A stretch of DNA of 64,000 nucleotides from Sitta carolinensis (taxonomy: Eukaryota; Chordata; Aves; Passeriformes; Sittidae): positions 115,247,187-115,311,186 of the forward strand of contig CM063283.1 of NCBI GenBank assembly GCA_032173965.1, given 5' to 3'. Positions 23,851 through 34,425 of this stretch are shown here, piece by piece. Under the pieces are notes generated by a model. The model was not told the origin of the DNA and made no database searches. It was given only the letters and a program-made list of their open reading frames with translations. The position numbers were made by a program, and so were the translations under genes. Within the stretch, counting starts at the first letter, position 1. The number at the start of each line of letters is the position of its first letter.

Positions 23851-26142
23851 GGGTCGGATAGCAGCATGGGTCACTAGCAGAACCTGGAAGGGACCTTCAA
23901 ATTTTGGGGTTAATGGAGTGTCTTTCCAGGATTTGATTAGTACCCAATCTCCAGGACTGATTTGGTGGGTATTGGTGTCAAGTGGGGAGGTTTGAGGGAG
24001 ATACCCTCTTTTTCTTAAATTACTTAGGGTCTTTCCAATTGTCTCTAAGTATTTTCTAGTCATTTCTTCTCCCTCTATATAGTCTCCAGTGCTATAAGGG
24101 GTCATCAGGAAGGGAAGCCCAAACATCATTTTGTATGGGGATGCCCCAAGGTCAGATTGTGGCTTGGTTCTGATTCTCAAGAGGGCGAGAGGTAAACACT
24201 TTAACCAATTCATTTGGGTCTCAGTCCTCAGTTTTGTTAACACATTTTTTAATGTTTTATTCATACATTCTACTCGACCCGAACTCTGGGGGTGCCATGG
24301 GGTGTGTAGTCTCCATTTTATTCCTAGGGCTTTTACAATAGCTTGTAGGGCTTGGGAAGTGAAATGGGATCCCCTATCTGAGTCAATAGTGTTAACTAAA
24401 CCATATCTGGGGATAATATTTTCCAGTATTACTCGGGCAACTTCCTCTGCTGTTTCTCTCTTTGTGGGAAATGCTTCTACCCAATGTGTCAGGTGGTCAA
24501 CTATTACTAATAAATGTTTATATCCTTGTATAGGGGGCATTTCTGTGAAATCTATTTGCACACTCTGGAATGGTCTTAAGGCCAACTCTCTTCCCCAGGT
24601 TCAGTTTTCCTCATTACTTTTTGGTTTACTTTCTGGCATATTATACACCCCTTCGTTATAGTTCTTGCCAAATCATAAACTCCAAGGCACAAATTTTCCC
24701 TCAAGAAATGGTCCCACATCCCTTGGGTTCCCCAATGAGTTAGTTCATGTATCTCATTTAACATTTTCCGGGCTAAAGCTTTGTTGAAAAATTTTCGCCC
24801 ATCTGATGTTAACCATTCCCCTTGTTCTCCTTGAGATAATTCCAGTTTCTTTATTGCTTCCCATTCTTTCTTACTAAATATTGGTTCCCTTTTCTCTTCT
24901 TTTTCAGTCATTGCCTTGTCTAGTTTCAGGATTTTTATTGGTCCCTCTGGATTTACAGCTACTTATTTTGCTACCTGATCAGCTAATTGGTTTCCTCTGT
25001 TTTCTAAAGTGTCTCCTTTTTGATGTCCTTTTATGTGGACCACTGCAATTTCTGTGGGTTTGGTTAGGGATTCTAACACTGATTTTATTAGTCCTTCATG
25101 TGCTAGGTTCTTTCCTTTTGAATTTAGGTAGCCTCGCTCTTCCCAGATTTTACCAAAGGTATGAACTATTCCAAAGGCATACCTCGAATCTGTGTAAATT
25201 GTTCCTTTTTCTTTTTCTAACAAGTCCAGACCTCTCTTTAGAGCATGAACTTCACAACTTTGAGCTGACCAGCTGGGGGGTAATTTCCCTTTTTCTAGTA
25301 CATCTAATTCTCCTTTTTCTGTTTTCATGACTACTGCATACCCAGAATGTTGTTTTCCTTCCACTACTCTGGAGGAACCATCAGTAAATAATATTTTTCT
25401 ATAGGGTAGAGGTATATCTTCCAAATCTTCCCTCACTTTTGTTTGGAAATTCACTAATTCCAAGCAGTTATGTTCGAACTCATATGGAGGCTCCCCTGAT
25501 AAAAATTGCGCTGGGTTCAAGCTCTTGGAGGTCATTAGTTCTAAATTGCTGGTATCCATTAGAATGACTTCATATTTCAATATCCTAGCATCTGTCAGCC
25601 ATTGTTGAGCCTTCTGACTCAAGACTGTTTTTAAGTCGTGTGGACCTTGATCCTACCCTGTAAGGTTAGCTTTTGAGCTTCTTCAATTAAAATTGCAGCT
25701 GCAGCTATGGATTGTAAGCAGGTAGGCCATCCACGAGCTACTGGGTCTAATAGTTTTGATAAATAGGCTATGGGCTTGCGATATCCCCCCCACTCTTGAG
25801 TTAAAACCCCATATGCCGTCCCCTCTTCAGAGTTGACAAATAAGTCAAACTCTTTCTTTAAATCTGGCAGGCTTAAAACTGGTGCTGAAGCGAGCTTATC
25901 TTTTAGATGATTCAATCGCTCTTCGTCTTCAATTGTCCACCTTATGGGTTCAAAACTAACTAATTTTTCATAAAGAAATTTAACACTCTGGGTATATTGT
26001 TCTATCCATAGTTTGCAATATCCGAAGAGACCTAAGAGTTTTCTTATGTCTCTCTTTGTTTTTGGTGCTTGTATGGCTAGGATACCTGATATTCTTTCTG
26101 GGCTTAATTTTTTACAGCCTTGTTCTATTATATGTCCTAAAT
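23818..26142 (-). pseudogene. pol: Gamma-type retroviral pol 3' half (RT end, RNase H, integrase), left copy
   Basis: Reading on the minus strand from 26142: the connection part of reverse transcriptase, RNase H (DGSSRVVEG, the TDSRYAFG active-site motif, and an IKGHQKG histidine), a zinc-binding HHCC region with CIICQ, and the integrase core (VQIDFTEMP, DSDRGSHF, and a glutamate in SSGRVECMN). A GPF-type C-terminal motif follows. Gag, protease and the catalytic half of RT are absent; the antisense LTR at 26143 directly adjoins. A frame break near 25628 is shared with the right copy. An in-frame TAA near 24965 is unique to this copy. Confidence 0.9.
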
Positions 26143-27428
26143 TGTCGTAGTTTGAAAAAAATGAGTTTTTTGAACTTCAGTGGTCAAACCAATGAGTGCT
26201 CAGGTTTAAAGACTGGCACCTGGTGTGGCCACTGAGGACAAGGATCCGCCTCTGAGAACACAAGGGGTTCAAAGCAGAGGGCTCCCCGGAAAGCTCTCTC
26301 TTGGTTCCGGTCCCTGAGGACGGAGGGATCTCCCCTGCCCAGCGGCTGGCTGGGCGGGGAAGGGGAAGCCATGCGGCCTGGGCGAGGTAGGCTCGAGCCT
26401 TGGGCACAGAGGGGGAGAGAAAAATCCTGCAGGATGGAAGGGTGGAGAGAGTACAAAAACTTTGAGAGGCATTAAACAGCCTTCTACCCCCCCCCCCCCC
26501 AGAGAGAGAGAGAGAGAGAGACTGAGGAACCGTGTCTGTGATCTCCGTCACCTTGAAATTTGATATCAACCACTAGACAGCACGGCCGAAGGAGTATGGG
26601 GGGGTGGCGTGAGAAGAGTGCCCAACAGCAAAGATACCGTGAGAGTTCTGGGGAAACAAAGCCCAAGATTTTAACCCTTTTCGTAGATGATGGAAACTTT
26701 ATAAATACTAATCCTCCTGAATTTGAAGAAGAAAAATAGAGAGAACTAAGCAGAGATGATGAAAGTTTGTGCAAGTGGAAGATTGTCAGAGAATGCTGAA
26801 AAGAATCCTAGGTGGGAGGAGATGATGGAGTGGCCTTTGGCTGGACTTTTTTGTATAGCCATGGATGGACTCATTTCTGTTCTGTAACACAGAAACGGCA
26901 TCTGGGGAGAGGCATTGGCTTGGAGCCAGGAGTGGACAGTAGTGTGAACAGAGATGAGAGGAGGATCTCTGTTCTCAAGGCCCCTCGGCCCCAGGGGGTA
27001 ATACTGGGGGGGACTGGTGTCCCAAAATTTGAGAAGCTGTCGTTTCTTGGAACAAACCAAAGCATCTTTAAAAAAAAGGAACCCTAGAAACAGCTCTGGT
27101 CCATGCACAGTGGTGAGAGCACTGGACATGGAAGAAGGGGCCAAGATGTGGTGCAAGACAGACTCCTATCACTCCTTGATGGACTGAGTACTGATTATCA
27201 AAAGGGTGGTAATAGACTAAGGATTAATTATCTAAAAGGTGGTAACGTGATTGGGAATTTTTAGTTTGTTTTATTGTGTTGAGAACTGGTGGGGGGGAGA
27301 AAGAGTGTTTTTTAAAGTTTTCATGTTCTTCTGTATGTGTCTTCTTTGCATATTATAAGTAATAAAGTTCTTTTCTTTTGCTTTCTAAATTAGAAACTGT
27401 TTTGCTCTGTTTTTGGTCACATCTCACA
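26143..27428 (+). mobile_element. Solo-like LTR (~1.29 kb), different ERV family, antisense to the provirus
   Basis: It starts TGTCGTAGTTTGAAAAA and ends ...CACATCTCACA, the TGT...ACA form of many avian LTRs. A TAATAAAG polyadenylation signal lies at about 27359. It contains a C run followed by an AG microsatellite (about 26488-26521). The flanks differ: 'tcctaaat' belonging to pol on the left, 'gcaaatacc' on the right. I see no target duplication. It therefore looks like a recombination product joining the provirus to the gene unit, not a simple insertion. Confidence 0.75.
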
Positions 27429-27452
27429 GCAAATACCAGGGACAGTATATCT

Positions 27453-27801
27453 TCATGGGGGCACTGGCCTTGTGCCAGCGTCAAACCTTTGACACCTCCA
27501 GCACGTGCTGCCCGGCAGGCCGGGAGCAGCCGGAGCCGCTGCCGTGGCCGGGGCAGGCGCGGCCGTTCCGCACAGACCCGTTTGGTTCCGGGGGCTCCGG
27601 CGGTGCCGGTGGAATCGGCGGCTGCACCAGGCTGCCAGGCGCCCCCAGAGCCGGGCACGGAGCTCGCCCAGCGCCCAACGTGGCCCCTGGCGCCGCGACC
27701 GCCCCGACGGCTGCGGCTGCGGCTGTGGGGAGCGGGGCAGCTCCTGGCCCCACCAAGGATCTGTGCCCGGCATGTGGAGCACCTGATCCACCAAGCTGCT
27801 G

Positions 27802-27833
<32 letters not shown>

Positions 27834-28468
27834 CTCTGGGCCCTCGATGATCACCACGTCCCTGGGGATGAACCAGGCCATGGCCGCGCCGCCCGTGCCT
27901 GCCGCCGGCCGCTGCTCCGCGGGGCTCTGCGGATGCTCCTCGCCCTGCAGCAGCCCCGGTTCCACGGGCGCCTCGGGCTGCACCCTGCTGCCCCTCTGCA
28001 TCCTTGGCCTCTGGTCTAGCTGAGCCTCCAGCTCCCTGCGGTGCTCCTCGAAGAGCGCCTGGGAGTCCTGGTAGCTCCGGATGAATCTTGGCAATCGCCT
28101 CCTGGAGCTCATGGATCTGGCTGGGGCGCTGCCGGGGGGCAGCTCCAGGTCTCCTGATCTCTGTGCCCTCTCCACGTTGCTCTTCCTCTCCAGCCAGCCT
28201 CTGGCTGCGCCCAGATGCTCCGGGTCCTGATGGATCCTCTGCAATAGCACAGATGGGTGAGGGAAGAGCAACTCCCCAGAACGCTCCACACTGTCCTGTC
28301 ACGCATGCCACACCAAGCCACACGGCCCAGCCCAGCCCAGCCAGCAGAGCAGACGCCACCCACCTACAGACTCTTGTCCCGTAGCTTGATAGTGACCAGG
28401 ATGAGCTGCAGCACCAAGATCATGATCGCCACCAGCTCGCCCTCAGTGAAGATGTCGAGGAACCCCGT
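27453..28468 (-). pseudogene. Array-family gene, copy A (longest open exon 2, start codon lost)
   Basis: I do not recognise this family. Exon 1 (28364-28468) would encode a short N-terminus, a hydrophobic helix of about 17 residues and a basic end; its start codon reads ACG. Exon 2 runs from 28238, after a TTGCAG acceptor, to a stop at 27453. That is 261 open codons with strongly GC-rich third positions. They comprise an Arg/Glu-rich, coiled-coil-like segment (QALFEEHRRELEAQLDQ), the motif MAWFIPRDVVIIEGPEG, a polyserine run from a CTG/CAG microsatellite, then WWGQELPRSPQPQPQP and a basic tail. This copy lacks the premature stop of the array copies and has the intact acceptor. Exon 1 ends CTGTAG before GTGGGT, so a donor 3 bp upstream (GTAGGT) with the second of two AG acceptors would be needed to stay in frame. 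It is the best guide to the ancestral protein. Confidence 0.6.
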
Positions 28469-28645
28469 GGCACTGTCTGTAGCACTCCCAGGTCAGCAGC
28501 ACAGGCCAGTGAAGGGGCTCCCCAGACACCTGCAGGGTCCCAGTGAGGGGAATCCAACCCTGGAGGGATGGCAGAGGCTGAGGCTGTTGTCTGCCAGCAC
28601 ACTGCCAAGTTGTTGTGCCCAACGCTGTCTGCTCCTGTGGGGCTC

Positions 28646-28653
28646 CTTTTATA
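28646..28653 (-). promoter_or_regulatory. TATA box of array-family copy A
   Basis: TATAAAAG in a GGC...GAGCC context, 178 bp upstream of the start-codon position. Upstream (28665-28790) lie a cAMP-element-like TGACATCA and three spaced 'tttgtgacagtgtgg'-type repeats. The array copies retain the TATA box but read TCACATCA instead. Confidence 0.75.
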
Positions 28654-29361
28654 GCCTGGCAGTCTGGTAGAATCCCCTCTGTGACATCATGGGGCAGCCA
28701 GAGCCCACTTTGTGACAGTGTGGTGCACTCAGAAATTCCTTTGTGACAGTGTGGGGCAAGCAGAAATCCCTTTGGGAAATGGGGAGCCCTCGCTGCCTTG
28801 GGCATGGGACCGGGAGAAAGTAAACTCATGAGGTAATAGAAGCAAATTAGCAAAAAATCAGAAGGCAAAATAAAAACAAGAAAAGAGAAAAGAAGTGACG
28901 TGATGGGGAGAGGCTGTCCTGGGCACAGCGACCACCAAAGGAGGAGTTGTGGATTCCCAGGGGAGCAAGGAGGGAGGCAGCAGAAAGAGAGAGGGAGAGT
29001 TTTTGGGAGAAGGGGTAGCAAAGCAGGGGGTGACAAGGAGTTCCTAAGCTCCTGCCAGCAGCCGGCACGGCCCCCGACGCCGCGCCCGCCCCGCCGGCTG
29101 CGGCTGCGGCTGTGGGAAGCGGGGCAGCTCCTGGCCCCACCACGGATCCGCGCTCGGCATGCGGAGCACCAGCTCCTCCAAGCTGCTGCTGCTGCTGCTT
29201 CCGCTGCTGCCGCTGCCCTCCAGGCCCTCGGCCATCACCACGTCCCTGGGGATGAACCAGGCCATGGCCGCGCCGCCCGTGCCTGCCGCCGGCCGCTGCT
29301 CCGCGGGGCTCTGCGGACGCTCCGCGCCCCCCAGCAGCCTCGGCTCCACGGGCGCCTCGGG

Positions 29362-29852
29362 CTAAGCTTTGCAGACACTCTGCATCCTCGGCCACTGGGC
29401 CAGCTGCGCCTCCAGCTCCCTGAGGCGCTCCTCGAAGAGGCCTGGGAGTCCTGGCAGCTCCGGATGAACCTTGGCAATCGCCTCCTGGAGCTCATGGATC
29501 TGCCTGGGGAGCTGCCGGGGGGCAGCTCCACATCTCCTGATCTCCGTGCCCTCTCCACGTTGCTCTGCCTCTGCAGCCGGCCTCTGGCTGCGCCCGGATG
29601 CTCCGGGTCCTGATGGATCCTCTGCAAGAAGCACAGATGGGTGAGGGAAGAGCAGCTCCCCAGAACGCTCCACACTGTCCTGTCACGCATGCCACACCAA
29701 ACCACACGGCCCAGCCCAGCCCAGCCAGCAGAGCAGAGGCCACCCACCCAGAGACTCTTGTGCCGTAGCACGACAGTGATCAGGATGAGCTGCAGCACCA
29801 AGATCATGATCGCCACCAGCTCGCCCTCGGTCACGATGTAGAGGAACTCCAT
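29362..29852 (-). pseudogene. Array-family gene, copy B
   Basis: Exon 1 is 29748-29852, starting ATG GAG (array copies have ATG GGG) and ending TCTCTGG before the GTGGGT donor. Exon 2 begins at 29621 after a normal TTGCAG acceptor. A one-base deletion near 29432, where array copies read 'gaagagcgcc', breaks the frame. The shared premature TAG is present at 29362-29364. Its own promoter is missing: an LTR ends 6 bp plus a degenerate leader upstream (29999). It lies between copy A and the truncated provirus and has no counterpart in the right arm. Confidence 0.7.
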
Positions 29853-29998
29853 GGCACTGTAGCACTCCCAGGTCAGCAGCACAGGCCAGTGAAGGGGCTC
29901 CCCAGACACCTGCAGGGTCCCAGTGAGGGGAATCCAACCTCGAGGGATGGCAGAGGCTGAGGCTGTTGTCTGCCAGCACACTGACAATTTTTTTGCAC

Positions 29999-32900
29999 TG
30001 TTACTGTGACGCAGATAGAAACACACAGCAACACACACAACAGGTGTTCAGGCAGAGAAGTAGAAAGGAAGTAGATTCTAGTTTATTGTTGACCTCGTAT
30101 CTATCAGTTTCTGGACAGTGATCAGAGATTGGACAGAGAGGTTACCACCTCTCCATCTTCACTGGTCACTTGAGAAGTCCATCAGGTGATATCTTTTACA
30201 AAGGAATGCAAACATGATTCTTGTTTATCTCACAATTCATGAGAACTGACTCCACTATAGTAAAACAAATTAGAAGGCTTATTTTCAGGGACAACATCTC
30301 ACCCTTTTACCATTACAAAAAGAAAAAGAAAAAAGAAAAATGAACAATGCTCTATTACAAAAGAAAAGGAAAAACTGAACAATGTTTCATCATCAAAAGA
30401 AAGAAAATGAACAATGATTCATGTCTGCTTGATGAAGAAAAATTTTTGAAGTGATCACTCATGTTTTCTGTACCAAAACCATCATCCAATGGTTCATTCA
30501 CCTGATGATTTTCAGTTTGGTCATGGTTTCCAACCTGCCCATCATCTGGGTGTTGCCTTTGCAACCAGGTTATTGAAAATATGCAACACTTCCAGGTGAG
30601 CGATGGTATACAAAGCTCTTGCCAAACAACTGTGCGGGGTTCCACCCTGCATTCCCCGTTTTTGGTTTTGTAGAACACGCTTTTGTATACATGAGCACAT
30701 TGTACAACAGGTTGACCAGTCAGGGAATGAGACTTGCGTGACACACCCTACATCTGCAGGAACTGCTGCACCTTCAGAGAGGTGTAAGCAGAACCTTCGT
30801 TGGTCTTCACAGGAGAAGGCATGCCTAGAATGGCAAAGGCCTGCCTCCAGTGGGCAATGACATCATGGGTCTTCCCTCCAGTGTGAGCTGAAGCTCACAT
30901 CACAAAGAAGAAGGTGTCAACAGCGATATGCACATACCTGAGCTGGCCAAACTCTGCAACTTGGGTGACATCACTCTGTCAAAGCTCCAAGGCCTCTGGG
31001 CGTCACCACTGCCAGAAAAGGCACAGCAAACTCATGACAGTCCCCACAAGGCTTGACAATGTCACGCCCTCAGTTGCTGTCAATTGAAAACTCCTGCAAG
31101 GTACGTGCTGTCTGACGGAGAAACCCAAGCAATGCCTTGGCCTGCGCGAGTGTCAGGCTGAGGTGCTACCCAGGCTGGGTTAGCCAACTTGTCAGCCCTC
31201 ACGTGACCTTCAGCCATGAACCCTGGCAAATTCACATGACTCTTCACAGGCAGAATGGAAAATGAAGGGACCTGGGCCTGAATGGCACACCACAGAGTCC
31301 CCAGCAAAGGGAACAAAGCAACCATGTCAGCCACACAGGCAGAAACCCATGACCAAAGTGAAAATTCCTGGGAATTCTCAAAATGTCAGGACATCAACAC
31401 AGGCTTCCATGATTCCACAAAGTGGGCTGATCGATCCTCATGACTTTTCAAAACCTGACAAATCCAGAGTAGTTATGAAAACAGGGACATCAATGGAGGA
31501 AGACTGCGATAAATTTGAAGAGCAGAAAAAGCTCACAGAGCCCCACCAGCATGTGACGTGCCTCAGGGGTCAGTGTTTGAGGCGTCTTTGATTCAGAGTC
31601 TCCCTCTAACTATTCAAGCAAAGGAGACAATTGTGTTGCCCAAATTATGGACACAACCAAGCAACGAGTCCCACTAATTTCTGGGCTCTGCTGCACTTGA
31701 TTTTAGGACTGATAGTCCCAAAGCACTCAGAATCTTCACTGAATGCACAAATTGCGCCTCGTGACCTTAGGATTCCTGATCCAGAGGTCTTAGGACTCCT
31801 GGTCCTAATTTTGAACCTCCTAATATTTCCAAGGAGGATTTTCGTGAGCTCCTTTTCGGACCCACTGTTTGTGAGCTTCAAGCAAAGCTCATGCCAACAC
31901 CATCAAGAATGAATGGCCGGCCAATTTCACATGCCTTCATGGCTGTCTGCCATTGATATCTCTGTATGGACCCAGCACTGCTGATAGCTAGCACTGAGAA
32001 GACACATTTCATCTTTCATTGGAATGCAAAGGAACAGAAATGAAAAACCCAAAACAACACTTCAGATCCATGAGGAGGACCCAGCCAATCGGCCAGGAGC
32101 ATGATGGACAACATCAGATCAGCCTGCAACATCCCCATGCTTTCACCATGGCCTTGATCAGCCAGAGGATTTTTCAACAACCTGCAATTCCCAGAGTTTC
32201 TTTGATGCAGAAAACAAGAGCAATCAGGGCCTGGCAGAAGACACCAGATGACCCTGGTCCAATTGAAGTCCATCCTGAAAAACAACCACACAAGCCAGAA
32301 CCCCCACCCCCAGAGAGTCCCATCAGCATCAGTGGAAAAATGAGGCCAAATCCTGGCCACCAGTCCCTCTGGGTCTATGTTCATCACCGGTCTCTGGCTC
32401 ACGCAGCACTGCACCATCCTTGTCACGGCCACAACTGTCTGCTCTGGCACCAAGGAACTCAGGAAGATGAATCTCTGAAGGTGCAGCAGAAATGGACATG
32501 ACACACAGTGTCTCAGGATGTGCTGTGATCTTCAGGACACCTGCCCAGTGGATTCGAGGTGGCCCAGGAGTCGAAGCCACCTTCTCCCTGCACTTAGACG
32601 TCAATCCTGTGAACACAAAACTCAAAAAACACACATTGAGCAAACTTGCTCTTCACAACAGCAGCAAGGCTGGCAGACCCAATGGAAGAGGACCCATTCA
32701 CCTGGGATCCTTCGTCCAGGGAAATCACTGTCCCTCCAACAGCCACGTCTCTGCCTGCTCCAGAAGGAACCAACGCAGAGCCGGCAGCTGCCGCAGCCTT
32801 GGCTTTTGTGGGAGGCGTCAGCAGTGAAACCGAAGCAGCCACAGGTCCCGGCGGGGCACACGAACCCAAGGCGGGACGGAGCGGCGCCAACTCTGCTCGC

Positions 32901-33211
32901 CACTCCCCCAGCGCGGGGGGAGAACGGGACGCAGCGAGGGGCGCGGCGGGCGCAGCCGCGGGAGCACCGCCCGCCGCCCCGGGGCCGACCGGCGGCAGGG
33001 CACCCAGCACGGGCGGCAAGGGAGGGGAAAACCGCTCGGGGGGCCCCGCGGGCCCGGTGACAACCGGCCCAGCCGCCGCAGCGGGCACGGCGGCCACAAC
33101 CCCGCTCGGCGGGGCCGCCGCTGCGAGGCGTGCTGTTTGCGATGCCACCGCATCGCCCCCCGCCGCCTTCACGGGGCCGGCGGGCGGCCCGGGAGCCAAC
33201 AAGGGCAGCGC
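29999..33211 (-). mobile_element. Short provirus, left copy, 5'-truncated
   Basis: On the minus strand it consists of a GC-rich gag-like segment (33211 to about 32594), an internal region without recognisable pol or env, a purine-rich tract AAAAGGGTGAGA, and a 298-bp LTR (30296-29999; TGTTGTCCC...GTAACA). The outer flank of the LTR is GTGCAA read on the minus strand, as at the other copies. It is nearly identical to 48932-52141. The 5' LTR, primer-binding site and first part of gag are missing; the break at 33211 joins directly to an array promoter. Confidence 0.88.
32594..33211 (-). pseudogene. Gag-like Pro/Ala-rich open frame, 5'-truncated
   Basis: About 205 open codons rich in Ala, Pro and Gly. 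Composition and position after the leader suggest the proline-rich part of a retroviral gag, but no capsid major-homology or zinc-knuckle motif is visible. The frame continues upstream through the junction into the array promoter's leader without an ATG, where only GTG would be available near the junction. The right-arm counterpart ends at 49549. Confidence 0.5.
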
Positions 33212-33254
33212 TGCCAAGTTGTTGTGCACAACACTGTCTGCTCCTGTGGGGCTC

Positions 33255-33262
33255 CTTTTATA
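33255..33262 (-). promoter_or_regulatory. Array TATA box facing the truncated gag-like segment
   Basis: TATAAAAG with the usual array context. About 45 bp downstream the array sequence stops (33212) and the retroviral GC-rich segment begins, so any transcript from here would run into the gag-like frame instead of a family gene. Confidence 0.7.
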
Positions 33263-33933
33263 GCCTGGCAGTCTGGTGGAATCCCCTCTGTCACATCATG
33301 GGACAGCCAGACCCCACTCGGTGACAGTGTGGGGCAGGCAGAAATCCCTTTGTGAAATGGGGAGCCCTCGCTGCCTTGGGCATGGGACGGGAGAAAGTAA
33401 ACTCGTGAGGTAATAGAAACAAATTAGCAAAAAATCAGACGGCAAAATAAAAACAAGAAAAGAGAAAAGAAGTGATGTGATGGGGGGAGGCTGTCCTGGG
33501 CACAGCGACCACCAGAGGAGGAGTTGTGGATTCCCAGGGGAGCAAGGAGGGAGCAGCAGAAAGAAGAGGGAGGGGCCTTTGGGAGAAGGGGCAGCAAAGC
33601 AGGGGGTGACAAGGAGTTCCTAAGCTCCTGCCAGCACCGGCACGGCCCCCGGCGCCGCGCCTGCCCCGCCGGCTGCGGCTGCGGCTGTGGGGAGCGGGGC
33701 AGCTCCTGGCCCCACCACGGATCCGCGCTCGGCATGCGGAGCACCAGCTCCTCCAAGCTGCTGCTGCTGCTTCCGCTGCTGCCGCTGCCCTCCAGGCCCT
33801 CGGCCATCACCACGTCCCTGGGGATGAACCAGGCCATGGCCGCGCCGCCCGTGCCTGCCGCCGGCCGCTGCTCCGCGGGGCTCTGCATACGCTCCGCGCC
33901 CCCCAGCAGCCTCGGCTCCACGGGCGCCTTGGG

Positions 33934-34425
33934 CTAAGCCCTGCAGCCACTCTGCATCCTCGGCCGCTGGGCCAGCTGCGCCTCCAGCTCCCTGTGGCGC
34001 TCCTCGAAGAGCGCCTGGGAGTCCTGGCAGCTCCGGATGAACCTTGGCAATCGCCTCCTGGAGCTCATGGATCTGGCTGGGGAGCTGCCGGGGGGCAGCT
34101 CCACATCTCCTGATCTCCGTGCCCTCTCCACGTTGCTCTGCCTCTGCAGCCGGCCTCTGGCTGCGCCCGGATGCTCCAGGTCCTGATGGATCCTCTCCAA
34201 GAAGCACAGATGGGTGAGGGAAGAGCAGCTCCCCAGAACGCTCCACACTGTCCTGTCACGCATGCCACACCAAACCACACGGCCCAGCCCAGCCCAGCCA
34301 GCAGAGCAGAGGCCACCCACCCAGAGACTCTTGTGCCGTAGCACGACAGTGATCAGGATGAGCTGCAGCACCAAGATCATGATCGCCACCAGCTCGCCCT
34401 CGGTCACGATGTAGAGGAACCCCAT
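33934..34425 (-). CDS. Array-family small membrane protein, unit 1
   Basis: Exon 1 is 34321-34425 (35 codons). Its ATG lies in a strong AGTGCCATGG context, followed by a hydrophobic helix (VAIMILVLQLILITVVL) and a basic end RHKSLW. The intron is 126 nt (34195-34320), GTGGGT to TTGGAG. Exon 2 (33934-34194) encodes 86 residues and a TAG stop; it is rich in Arg and includes QALFEERHRELEAQLAQ. The predicted product is 121 residues with one membrane span. The TATA box lies at 34599-34606. The same frame reopens after the TAG for roughly 100 more codons with MAWFIPRDVV, so the stop truncates a once longer protein. The acceptor has G at -3, a weak choice. I do not recognise the family. It may be expressed in truncated form or be a pseudogene. 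Confidence 0.6.
   Translation of the reverse strand: MGFLYIVTEGELVAIMILVLQLILITVVLRHKSLWVGGLCSAGWAGLGRVVWCGMRDRTVWSVLGSCSSLTHLCFLERIHQDLEHPGAARGRLQRQSNVERARRSGDVELPPGSSPARSMSSRRRLPRFIRSCQDSQALFEERHRELEAQLAQRPRMQSGCRA

Larger units (their letters stand above)
20112..33211 (-). repeat. Left arm of large inverted repeat
   Basis: This 13.1-kb block recurs in reverse complement at 48932-60657. The outer edge lies where 'ggggccacacctgcaga'-type sequence stops matching (20112 versus 60657). The inner edge is the GC-rich retroviral segment (33211 versus 48932). Large parts are nearly identical: the 489-bp segment 32016-32504 encodes the same 162 codons as 49639-50127. The left arm holds one extra tandem unit (about 28480-29998) that the right arm lacks. 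The pol and env parts of the two arms differ by scattered one-base indels and substitutions. Confidence 0.93.

Noticed and set aside
32019..32501. 160-codon frame opposite the 162-codon frame in the short provirus
   Set aside because: It lies antisense to the provirus, has no recognised motif, and its openness follows from the frame on the other strand.
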